Origin: Vicia villosa
Lineage: Eukaryota > Streptophyta > Magnoliopsida > Fabales > Fabaceae
Direction: 5' to 3'
Assembly (NCBI RefSeq): GCF_029867415.1
Contig: NC_081185.1
Location: 123,570,920-123,634,919, forward strand
Length of the DNA stretch: 64,000 bases
This document shows positions 1 to 12,900 of the stretch, one piece after another (the stretch's first letter is position 1; the number at the start of each line of letters is the position of its first letter). The position numbers and the translations under genes are program-made. The notes below the pieces were generated by a model. It searched no databases. It was not told the DNA's origin and saw only the letters and a list, made by a program, of their open reading frames with translations.

Positions 1-965
1 TTCTCAGCTGACTTGATCACAACAAATATCTTGTCATTAAACAATAAGAAAAAGTGCAACCATGAAGTGGAGCTTTAAGGAAAACAAGCAATATAGCAAC
101 AAAATTGATAATTTAGAGTGAAGGTATGATTGCTAATGCACCAGAAAGAAAGTAAAATCTCACAAGAAATGAATATTCTTATATTGATTTGGCGTAGCAC
201 AATTTTTTGTATCCTGTAATGTGTTTGAGGGAGGGACATATTTTACCTTTGGCTTTTAATTTGATCTGATAAATTTTGACTTATTAAAAAGAAACAATCA
301 AATTGGGATAAATATATTGGAAAAAGGATATGCAAAATGGGACAAGTGAAGATCATGTAAACACAATAATACTACAATCCTTAGTTTGGTAAAACTAGGT
401 ATGTACTCCTGTACAATTTAGCAACCGGAACTTTCAAATTGTATAGCAGCGAAACAGTGAAATAAAACTGCATTGACAATTTGAGGCATTTCGATATCAT
501 ATAACCAAACAAAATATGCATTTTTCTTTTGCTACATGATATGCATATATATTCAACATATAAAGTGATCCTTCTACTTCTGAGAAAAAGAGATGAAAGG
601 GTTGGATCATAGACACGAGTTGAGCAATAATCACAGTTGAAAAAACAAAAATTACACAGGTGGTGCAAACTTCATTTGATAATTTAGGTCCAATTAGTAG
701 CTATGATGAAATCGCCAATATACAAAAGTGGCACTCCTCAATTCCCATCAGAACCTTAAGTTAACTTCTAATAATACAAAGGAGGCACTACTCGATTTCC
801 CTTAGAATCATAAGTTAACTTCTAATAATACAAACCTTGTGATCTACATCATAAGAGCATACAACATTCTTCTTTCAATCAACCAAGGAACCACTTAGCC
901 ATTAGAACAAAGAATGATTTAGATTAGTTTTGACAAAAAAGGACAGATGATAAATAACAAATTGA
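1..965. other. 3' flank of CBP80 gene, no gene seen
   Basis: This stretch lies downstream of the CBP80 stop codon and presumably contains its 3' UTR and poly(A) site, which I cannot place. No ORF here resembles a protein family. A short imperfect tandem repeat with a 54-base period is visible at about 718-835 (shared core AAGTTAACTTCTAATAATAC). Confidence 0.5.
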
Positions 966-3900
966 TCAAGCCTCGATAATTGGTCTTCGAAGACCAAAAC
1001 AAACAGCTGATCGAAAAAGAGGAGGTGCATCTTCTGTCAATACCTCTGCGTCCAACTTTTCAATATGGGCCCATATCTGCATAAACAATATGAATGTTGC
1101 ATAATGTCAGATAATTTACTAAGACGTACTAAATCATTTTTGGGGATGCTACTAGAACAACAATTGAGGAGACAAAAATAAAAGTGTGCATAAAAATTAG
1201 ATTGGTTCCAATTTTTGCAAAAACTTGCTACAATTATATTCAAAATTGAAATGCAAGCACTTAAATTATCATTACCTCAGTAGCGTACTGCCTAGAAAAG
1301 GCCTTCACATAACTCAAAGTAGTGATACACCACTGCTCCTTTTCACCTACATTATAAGCAACACTTTTCTTCCCACCATTTGACTGACTGTAGAATAGAT
1401 CAAGAAGCCATGGTTAATACAAATACAAATTAATAGTATGTTCCATAAGATAAATTTGGTAATTGTTAACTACGCATCTTGGTAAGATAAGGACAGGCAC
1501 AGGAACCTGTTTTGAGGTATCTGATTCTCAGTGTCTACTTCCATTGTTGACTGTTCTTCGAGGTCAACTGCCATCTCTTCAACTTGGGCAGACTTCCATT
1601 CATGAAGTGTTCTAGCTCCAGCCCCCTTAGGAAGGCGATCAGTCAATACATTTGAGAAGCTTTTAAACAACAAGAGAAACAATGCCTGTGTGAACCAATA
1701 GGCACCAATGAAAGGAAAATACTGTGAGAAACAGAACTTCAAGTGCATGCATGCAATTCAAATTAGATGGGTCAGCGACCTCTAAGAACCAAAACCTAAA
1801 TTATAAATTAAATGAATATAAGAGGCTAGAGGGAGCTACAAATGAAGAAAATCCATTGTAAAGTATTATTTTAAGTGCCTTGTAACAAGACAGCAATCAA
1901 AATATAGAAGTGGTTAGATGCTTCTCCGGTATCCATTTTACCTTCTTTACTGCTTAGAAGGATATGTTTTTATCTATCATTTCATATGTCCCACCCTTTT
2001 AATAACATTAGATCTGGGGCTGTGCACAAAATAACCTGATTCTATAGTTCTCTATTTAAATATCATCCTTCCGCATTAACCGAGAACTTTTCACACCTAG
2101 AAAAGGCTATCTATATGGCCATGGTGCAGTCTAAGTCACCGGAGAGAGTGAATATTTCTAAACTATAATCATAATATTGGCACATGGTTTTTTCAAACAT
2201 TTTAAAATGGTTCCTGTACACGCATAAAATAGTGTCCAAAGAGAACAAAGTGGCCTTTCAAGTGTCACTTTAGAATTAGATAAGGAGAAAATGTCTCCCG
2301 ACTATTAACCATTGCAAATTTTACATCATTTACCTCATTTTCATCAGTTGCTCGGGCAAGAAGAGCCTCTTTAGCTTCTATAGAATCTTGTATAGATACC
2401 AGCTCTTCCTTTGCTTTTTCAGCACGTGATTTCAATCTATTCATTCTTACAGGATTGTCACCGACAACTGGCTCACCGTCCACGAGTGCTAGTTTGGACT
2501 CTGCGACATCTAGCTCTGTTTTCGCCTCATTGGCAGCTACTTCAGCTGATGAAATATTCCTTTTAAGAGATGATATTTCTTTCCTTAGATCAGAAATACG
2601 GTTGTATGTTTTGCTTACTGCATTTCTAAGAACCTGTTGGATGGAAAACAAGGTGGCAACTATAAAACAAAATAAAGTATGCATGGCAAGGACCAAATAG
2701 TTTAAATATGTTATGATTTGTAAACCATCATGATAAAAACATGTAGTTTCCAGCACTTATTAATGTTAAAAACAATTAGTCGCGCAAAGATGATCAAGCA
2801 AAAAGACAATCAAAAAGTAAAAGAGGGATATTCCCAATCACTGTAAATTTAACTAAGAAAGAAGAATTACAAATGAATTATCCATAAAAGCCAGATTAAG
2901 TACCTCCCATGGACGATCTGACAAATGAAATTGCTCAACATTATCTTCAGAGAAGACCCATCTCACAATAGCCAAATTTGATATAAGCCGATAGCCCATC
3001 ATTCGGTCAATTGCTATTGCTGTCATTTGTGTGTTACTCTTCCAGAAAGAACCGACTTCAGCTATCAGCATAATTTGCTTATCTTCATCTGGACATATTT
3101 TAGCAATGACTTGCCCATATCTTTCTAATACAGTTATCAAATGAGTGAAACTCTTGGATCCAATATTGAGAAGAGTTTGTATGACAACTCTGAGTGTAAC
3201 TTCTAGACTATTATTTGAAGACACGCTTTCATCAATCCATGAGATAATTTCACGGACAGGTGCCTTCCCTTTAACCATGTCGTTGAGATTTCCAGACAGC
3301 AATTGTTCATTGTTTTCTTTACCATCTTCTGCAACAAGATTGAAATTTGGTCCACCCTTTGGGGGAAGCAATTCTTCTAAGCCAGGTGCATTTTCAATGC
3401 TCTGCATAAAATATAATGAAAGGAACCATTGGAAACATCAACATGGCAATTTCATGAAACCAAACTAAGGTCTATTCATTGAAATGCTTATGGAAGGAAA
3501 ATCATCAACAAAAATAAATAGCAAGACTTCTTCATACTTAATACTCTTTTTTGATTTTCCAATATTGACCATAACTACAAAATAAACCACAAGTGGCAAC
3601 GCAGTAATGCATAATTACCTGTTTGACTTTGTCCCAGTATGACAAGCGAACTTCCCTCTCCAAAACTTCTTGAACAAAAACACGTTGAGGAGCCCACCTA
3701 GGGAGATCTAACACATAAGCCCACTCTTCCCAAGGCCAAATGAACTGGAAGTTTGATCTGTATAGAAAAAACTATCAACCACTTTGAACATGAATAAACT
3801 ACAGAGTAAAGGTAATAATTTATTTAAATAAGATTAAGATTTTAATACATATTGGCATGAAATGTGACTTAAAAAAACAGTTTCATTTCACCAATTTCCC

Positions 3901-6900
3901 TAGTACCAAGCATAACCAGTGCAAACAACTTTAATGTGAGAATCATGAAAGTTATCTATTGTTATCTTTTAGCAAATAAACTCAATGGAAGCTTAGACAT
4001 GACAATTTTTAGAGAGGAGACGGTATTAGAGAAGGGAAAGGGGGAAACACAGAATATGAACAGATAGGTACATAGTATCTCAAAAGCAATTGCAAAAGGT
4101 TGGAACATACAAATGGTGTGAGAACCAAAGGATTAGTCGAGTTCGGCACTCCATATCCAAATCAGCAATCTTTTCAAAGAGAGCACGAACTGCTCCCGCA
4201 ACAACTGCGGGAAAAGCTCCTGGAAGAGCCTATTATGAAGCCACAAAATTAGAAAGCAATAAGTACCAAACATTAAGTGGAAACTGCAACCTGTATAAAA
4301 TTGTAAAGGAGAAATGGTGATTCCTCAGTGATGGAGAAAAGAAGTAGACAATGTTAAGTCCACTTGTAATTACCTTACAGAGGTCAATAATTACCAGTGT
4401 GTAATACACTGGTTTGAAAGGTGGTTGTGGAAGCATCAGCAGCTGCGAGAGAAAGAGTGAGATAGACTATTACTATTACTATTGTTAAATAATTAAATGT
4501 GCCAATATTTTGTGGCATGTTCAGCTACTCAGATGAAAAATACATGGAAACAAAATTCCACTAAATCAAAAATATGAAATTAAACATGTATACATATAAT
4601 TTGCATAACAAATTAATTATATAATAAAACCAGCCAAAGCTGTTTCCCGCTAGGTGGGTTAGCTACATGAACATACAGCAGTCAGGTTTGGTTGGATTTT
4701 GACCGAAAAATCCCAACCCACTGCTAACTGAGGAGTAAATATGAATCTGCTTTCAATTTCATCCATTTAAGCAATCAGGCTTGGCAGGTGACAGGTACGA
4801 AGAACGAATTGGTTTTTTTCAAGCAATACAAATGGCATGAGAAGCATTCATTATTAAAGTGGGGGACTTTGAGAGCCACCCAAATGAAATTGGTGCATGT
4901 ATCGTAATATATTGATTTCAAGACTCAAAAGAGGATGGGTTAGTAATTCTAACCAAAAAGCATCATCTTTGATACCAAACTGAGGCACTCTTATTGGAGA
5001 CATCCAATTAGTGCTAGCATCATGCATAGCAATGTTGGAACGAATATTATTACTTGCCTCCTTCGCATTAATTAATGCCTATTGCCTACTTCCGTGTGCC
5101 TATTTTATTCTACCCAGAGAGTCTCATTTTATAAGTCACGGTCTTCCAACTCTCCCACACTCTGACTCATTTCATAGGCCCTCTCACTAGAGTATTTGGG
5201 ATTGTCATCCTGCACCGCTACCACAGATTGATAATGCCATGCACCAAACTATCATGGTACAAAATATCTCTGCAAAATTGCCTCTAGCTTCTTATTCCTA
5301 GAATCAATCGCCAAGTCCAATACCCAAAATATTGTGGCATGTGAAAGGTGCAAGGACAAACTAACACCTCACACATGTACAATGAAAAAGCTTCAACCTC
5401 GTCTATAGGTATAGTCATTTGAAAGTGTGAAATGAGAAATGAAGTCACCTCATTGCATTTCACTTTGGAAAATTTCTTGTAGTGGAAAACACTATTCTCT
5501 AGCTAGTTATGACATCCTATACTAAAAAGAGGAGAGGCTTCTTTCTTTTCTATTCTGTTTTTACATTCCTTAGTTATTAAGGATTACTAAAACATCAATG
5601 TAGAGCAATTTCTTTGTTTTTTTAGCTTCTGAAGTAGGCCTGCCAAAGCCCGTCTGGAGAGCCAATGCAAGCTTCTACAAATAACCTTAGAATATCAAAG
5701 CAGAGATTACACACAAGTGGGACAAAAGAGCAAATTTACACTATAATACCTGAGAGAATATTGTCTCAGCCATGAGGTACTCATATCTGAAGGTAACCGG
5801 CAGACCAACCATGAAAGAAGCACATTCCTTTCGACTAGCTTTGCAAGAATCCAAAAATGAGAATAGTTAAAAATACATTTGAGAACATTTTAACATGGAA
5901 AGTTAAAAAAAAATAAAATAAATGAAGTATAGCAAAGGACAAGAAGGGTTCCAGTAAACTCTTATAAAATAAATGGACAAATCCTAAGTTTTTGTTAATA
6001 TTACCATACACGACACTTGATGTAATTAAAATTAAAAGTTAACTAGACAAAATTAGTACAGTATGATGTGTAGTATATTCCTTATTTGCACTTTCGCCAC
6101 ATCATTATAAATAATATTCTAGCATAAAGAAATTTAGCATGTAGACTAACCTGCCATTGAAATACAGAAGCACGTCTAAGAGATACTCTTCCACCACAAA
6201 TCGATCTATAGGCTGCATATCCTGTCATCCAAAAGATTTATTTTATTGAATCCATTATTTGATTGAGGTTGGCAAAAGTGGCATTTGAATTGATATAAAC
6301 CTAACCTAAGTATTAATATTATAAATGAACCCTGAAAAGGTTCATGTGTTCAAGAAATAATCAGCAGGCTCATCATGCATAAAGCAGTAGGATGTTCACT
6401 AAAATTAAGAAAGCTATTTAATGGGAGAGAAGTGCAAAAGGTAACAACAAATCATGTCAAGACAATGCACATCAAAATAGATTTTAAACCTCAAATCCTA
6501 TATTCAAGGGGAAAATATTAGCAGGTGCCAGAGACTTAATTGAGAAGATGATGTGGCATCACTGCATGATTTAACCATCAAGTAAAAATTAAAAACATCT
6601 TTTTGTTCAAACTACTATGTTGATAGTTGTAGATTAATATTCAATGAAAGTAAAACAAACATATTTATGTTCCAAAAATAAATCTGGAACATAGCAAAAA
6701 AGTGGCATGAGTTGGGAACACAATAGTTTTATGAAGGCTGATGTGCCATAGATGCTGAAATCTACAGCGAAAGAACATTAAAAACATTGTTAGGTGAAAA
6801 TGCCATGGAACTGGAAGTTTCTGTTCTGAGAATTGCACCAGAGGTTTTTGAACTCTTTCATAAAATTATTTTAAAAACGTTACTGTATGAGAGTCAAAAC

Positions 6901-9900
6901 TACACGGAACGATGAAGCTTTCTACAAAAACAGCTTTTAAGAAAGTTAGAGATAGTTATTCTTTTATGGGTACACCAGGGTGTACCCTGCAATCAACTAT
7001 TGAGACTAATCCCTAGAGGTAACTGAGATGTATGTAAGGGGTGGACAGACATCTCCAACCTCCCAACATACGTTTTTCCTTGGGCACCAATCAAGGATCA
7101 AATTTATGCCCAAATGCTTAAGGGACCCCAAGTATCTAAAACGTGTGTCATACCATGTTGGTTAGAGATAGATACTTTTATATGATAAAATTTGGAAATA
7201 ATTATCACGAGAATAACGTTCTTGAGGAATTTTATAGTCTTGACAGCCACGGCAGCTTTCAAAAGCATAATACTTCTAAAACAAATATCCTCAAAACAGT
7301 TTATCAGAAATATTTCTGTACAAAAGAATGCAAAATTCTTACAAATTTTTTCAAATGAAGGTATAAACAATTGCTTACGTAAATAGTTCAAAGGATTTTA
7401 TTCATGAGAAGTTATTTCCATTAAAAGCTGAAATATATAGCAAGGTATAAATAATTGCTTACGTAAATAGTTCAAAGGATTTTATTCATGGTTCTTTCTA
7501 TTAAAAGCTAATATATAGCCTAAAAAGAAAAGGAAAAGGAAATATTGACATCATTGCAATAAGATTTGGAAGTTTTCTAGACTATGCCAAAAAAATGCAA
7601 ACCAGATAATTAAATGCTTCAAGAAATGTGTCCAATTATTTCATCAATTTAAAAACAATAGAAACACCACCAAACAGTGAGTAAACATTGTTGCAAAACA
7701 ATAGAAACACCACCAAACAGTGAGTAAACATTGTTGCAAATCAATTGAACCCAAATAAAATGGAGGGAGACCGAATGGGAATAGTAGTCAAATGGTAAAA
7801 GAGATAAGTTTACATAAGAAAGATTAAAAGAAAGAAAATTAGTGCAAACATGCAGGACAAGTATCATATAGAAGGAAAATCACCTCCATTTTACTGGAAG
7901 GAAATATATTTAACCGTCGTATTCTTTGAGGATACTTTAATTCTGCCTCATGCTTCTCTTTACCAAAAGATACACCAGAAGGAACTGAAGGCGGGTTTGG
8001 TAAGTTGGAGCAGCTTATTGTCCCAAATTCATGAGACTTCCCAGCAACCAGCTGAGCTTCAAAGGAAAGATGGGGTCTTGGAACTAACAATGAAAAAGTA
8101 AACATAATCAGGCAGGGAAATAAATGTAAACAAAGTCGATGGGTATAACACAAAATATAACAAGAGAAGAAAGCAAAATGATGAGCCAAATAAACAAGTT
8201 GTACTAAACAATATCACTTGGTATACAACTCAAGTCTGAGGGGTGGCATGTGAGAACACGCCATAGACCTGTGTGGAGTAGCACACTCTAATATCCCGTA
8301 GTCAGTTTATGTTATTGACACAGTTCAAACAATCCAGTACAAGAAATCCACAAGAGGGAAATATATCCATGACCTCCAAGTAAACCTAATGATATTTTAA
8401 AGAGATTGCAAAATGGGATTGCTCAACCATATCAGTTCATTCTGAAGTGGTATAACCCATATATAACTAATGCATTGGATGAAGTTTGTTCCTTTAGATA
8501 GTCATTGACTATGTACTTGATTAACTGCATTAACATACACTGCTAAAATTTGCATAAAGATAAAACTTACCACTTTCAACTTTCCATCCATTGCTTGATA
8601 AAACTTGTATTCTATCCCATAAGTCCTCCAAAAAATCCTTAAAAAAAGCATAACAAAAATAATCTGTAACCCATTCTGAGCAACTTAAAAAAGGGGATAA
8701 TAAATAAATAAACAAAAAAAATAACAGAGCATTTCTTTCATTTATTCTACAAATATTTGAAAACAAAATTCTGCTTGAGTTATAGCAGAAGTGGACTTTA
8801 TATTGCCAATGTTATTCTAAGAATCTATCCTTCCTCTGTTTTTAGGTTTGGTCGTGATAATAATACCCTAACAGTATCAACGTAAGTTTTATTTTTAAAA
8901 AGTTGGTCTTCTAAGAAAAACATGACTCGGTACGTTTTCTAAAATTTGAAAACCCAAGTCATTGTGCAAAAATCCAACCCTACTTCCCTCTTCCCTAACT
9001 GCACAGAACATGAAATAAACTCGCAATCCCTCAAGTTGGCGGCGAAAAATCACAATACCACTAGGATCTTTCACATGTCCGATCCTAAGTGCTATGCAGC
9101 ACAATGAAAGGAGTTTAGATTGCAGGATCGTGTGATCCCATGAGTTAACTCGTGATCCAACAACTTTGTGTGGGTCCCATAAAAATCATGTCGGACCAAC
9201 ATGAGTTCGTGGAACCCATATCCAAAATAGTGGGGGCCGTTCGAATTTTAACTAATGAAAGAGAATGTGTTGGAAAGAGTGTGTTGCAAGCATGTAGTCC
9301 TCAACTTTTAGGATGAGCCTCAAATGTATAATTGCTAGTAAATGTAAACAATCTAAAATTTGGAGGTCCATTTAATTGTCTTAAAGAGCCTAGGCAGGTG
9401 CATTCATAAACCTGAAAGTGACATTTCAAAATCCTAATTTTTACTTTTCAACCAAAAACAACCATTTGATAGTATGGCAACTTACGAAGTTCTGTTATGC
9501 CTTCAATAAATGTAACACAACGAGCACGACCCAATTCATATGTAAGCTACATTCGCGAGAATAATAATATTGATATGTTGCTCAAAGAACAGACAAATAA
9601 CTTGAAACTAAGTATTAGCAAACAGAAGCCAACCTTGTTATTAATATCTCTCTCGATTTCATCATCATTCTCAAAAAAGGATAAACCAGTGTCAGAAGTA
9701 TGCTTTCGGATGCTCAAATAAGCTTCTATACCAACCATTACTCTCTCAATATCTTCAGGAATTTGCTGTGAACAGATGTGACATGTCATTCAATAGAAAG
9801 GAATATTCAGTGAGTAATGAAATGAATACTAAAATTTCAACAAATAGCCAACAACAGCAAGCCAAGACGCTGAATCATTTTCTGCAAAATTTGTACTAGT

Positions 9901-12900
9901 AACTTCTAAATATAAGAAAATTCCAAGATGCTTAAAAAATGCCAACAACTATAAGCCTAGAATATCCTATGATATAATTAATATTATTAGAGTATCATAA
10001 TTTGCTTTTTAGGATCACTTAATAATTTTAGAGTACCTTAGATAATCTCATAGGATTTGGTTTTATATTACAAATCATTTGCTTATTAAAAAATACTTAC
10101 TATTAACACGATTTGTTTCCCGATTTCCCAAATTATTTAGGAATCGGTCTTTTTGCATCAAATTAATATCAAGATACTATAACTCTACTTATTTCTCTCC
10201 ACCTTTTTACTACAAATCAACTTCAACAGCCTCACTAAAGTTTAAAAAGATAACCAAATGTTTAAGCATCATGTAATTACCTCAACAAGTTCAGCCCCAC
10301 CCCACGGTAGGCATGATAAAATGCAAGTTATATAAAAGTCAGCACATGGCTGCCATAACGGATTCCCTTTTTCCTCGTCTACTGTGGTGGCAGCTGATGA
10401 CAAAAATGTTTCAAAGACACCAACTAGAGAGTTTGGTTGAAGAGCTTTACTGCACATCTAAAGAATTTGAAAGAAAGCAACCAAAAAAATGAAAATACAT
10501 TTAGCAGTATATACTGTAAACACAATCCAAACATATGAAAACTGCAATACTAAGACAACAAGAAAGAATAGAAAATAAAATGTGAATATATTTGGAACTG
10601 CAAGGGAGTATGAGAGTAAATAAGTTGTACAAGTACATATACATGTCAAAAATATTAATGATGGGGAAAGAATTATAAGCCAACTGTATGACAGTCTAAT
10701 AGGGGACAGCCATTTATTAATAAAAACGAACCCATAGTGAAAATTTGAGGGACTTCCTAACTACATCATACTGTCTAGAATATACCCGCGAACAATTATG
10801 AAGTTGGTTAATGTACACTATTTTTCTACCCATAAAAAAAAACAACAATACCAATACTTACCATAACAGTCATCAGCCTCGTTAAAATACGAATTCCATT
10901 GCAGTTTCCAGTATCTAAGGCTTCCTAAATTAAAAATACGACAACAACTGAGCAACATAGAAGAGTATAGTTATAAAACATAAACCAGTGAGGAGACATT
11001 TACAGATCAAAGTAAAACTATAGTTTATTATATTTATTTATTAAAACAAAATTAAAGCAATATACAAACACCTTTGAAAAAACAATCACCATAAGCAACA
11101 CTCCCACTAGTTTGATATCATTAATGACTAAATCAGAGTTGCCAATAATTCACCCAAATAAAAGAGTTGCCAATCAAGCATTGTGGCCAATGGAGGCAGG
11201 CATACATGTACCAAAGTTTTATTTTAGGATGAAAGGGAGCCATGCTGAACAAATATGTCAATTTTGTATTATACAAATTAAGATGTAAATAAACATAATA
11301 ATAGTAATTGATTGTAACACGAACATGTCAGTTTACTGCAAGAAAACAGTAAGAGTATTTTCAAGCAAAAACTAACTCAATATAAGAGCTTTAATTTTTT
11401 TTAATTAGATCCTCGTCTTTGTACTATTTTTTGCTATTATCCGTAAAATTTGTCAGTTTCAGCTATGTGCTCTGATTTCTTAGTTGAATGGTCCATAGTC
11501 TCATATTTAAGAAAATAGATTTGAAGAACATTAAATAGCTTAAAGTTGTGCACTTGACTACATGAGGATTCCTAACACCAGCCTCCCATTACTCACCACC
11601 TTTCAGGAGTTCAAGTGCAAATGCAATGGCCATAGGTTAAAATATGAAATTACTAATCACATGAAACTAATGAATTTTATTCTGTTAATAATTTGGATGG
11701 TAAGATGACTAAATATAACTTTGATGAGCTTTGTGGCTACTCAAGTACCGCTTGAGGGAGTATGGAACATACTTCACTCTATCATGGCAACCCTTGTGTG
11801 GGAAATAAGCAATGAGTGCTTTTGGGGGAAGCAAAAGGTTTTTTGTATCACAGACATGGTAAATAGACAAACACGAAAAATCACAGGCCTTAGAAAGAAG
11901 GGCAAATCACAAGCCTGAATATTTTAATGGCATATAGTATAAAACCTGCCATGGAATATCACTACGACTAACTTTGGCAGTTTTGGATTAAATGGTGACA
12001 ATCTCTGCTCCTAACTCGAATAATAGTTTTTTGATTAAGCATCCATAAATATGAAACTATAAATTTGTATTTCTATAAAAGTAGCTTTCAAATTCAATAA
12101 CCCATATGGCAGGCAGACTACATTGCTGTGAAAACAAACAACATACAGTTAAGAATTACTCCCTCCGTCTCATATTAGGTGTCCTCTTTGAAATCTTCAC
12201 ACATTTTAAGATAATGTTTAATTGTGTTGATTTCAATGATAAAATGAGTGTCATTTACTCAAATAATCTTATTAATAATAATAGGTATTAGAATAGTTAG
12301 AAGAATTAAAATACAATAAATAAGGGTAAGTGAGTGGAAGTAAATAATAAATACCACATTGGTATTCTAAAAGGACAAATAATTTGAGACAAATAAAAAG
12401 AGGAAAGAGGACACTTATTGTGAGACGGAGGGAGTACTAACTCATGTTCAACAAATTATAAACAAATTATTAATACAGAAATGTTCTTATACATGAATGT
12501 CCATGTTAAAAATTAATAGTAGCTACATGTATGAAAAAAGTTGAAACAACTGCGAGTAACTAATTGAGTAGCTTCAGTGGCTTAATCACTTACCTGAAAT
12601 TTAGAATGAGTTTTCTCCACCAGTCTTTTCACAAAATCCTCACTTTCCAAGTTAATCAACCCAATCTGAATAAAATGTATAAGAAGAATACCCAGGAAGC
12701 TCAAAAACTAAATTTGGAGTTTAGAAACACTTAACATGTACAACTAAAAATCATAATGCATAATTTAGATGGTAAGTAGTACAAGAAAAATCATAATGCA
12801 TAATTTAGAGGGTAATTAGTTGTGGAAAAAACTGTAGATACAGAACTGAAAACTGCATGATTACAGCGAACTGATACAAATATTTGGCATTTGTTGCAAA

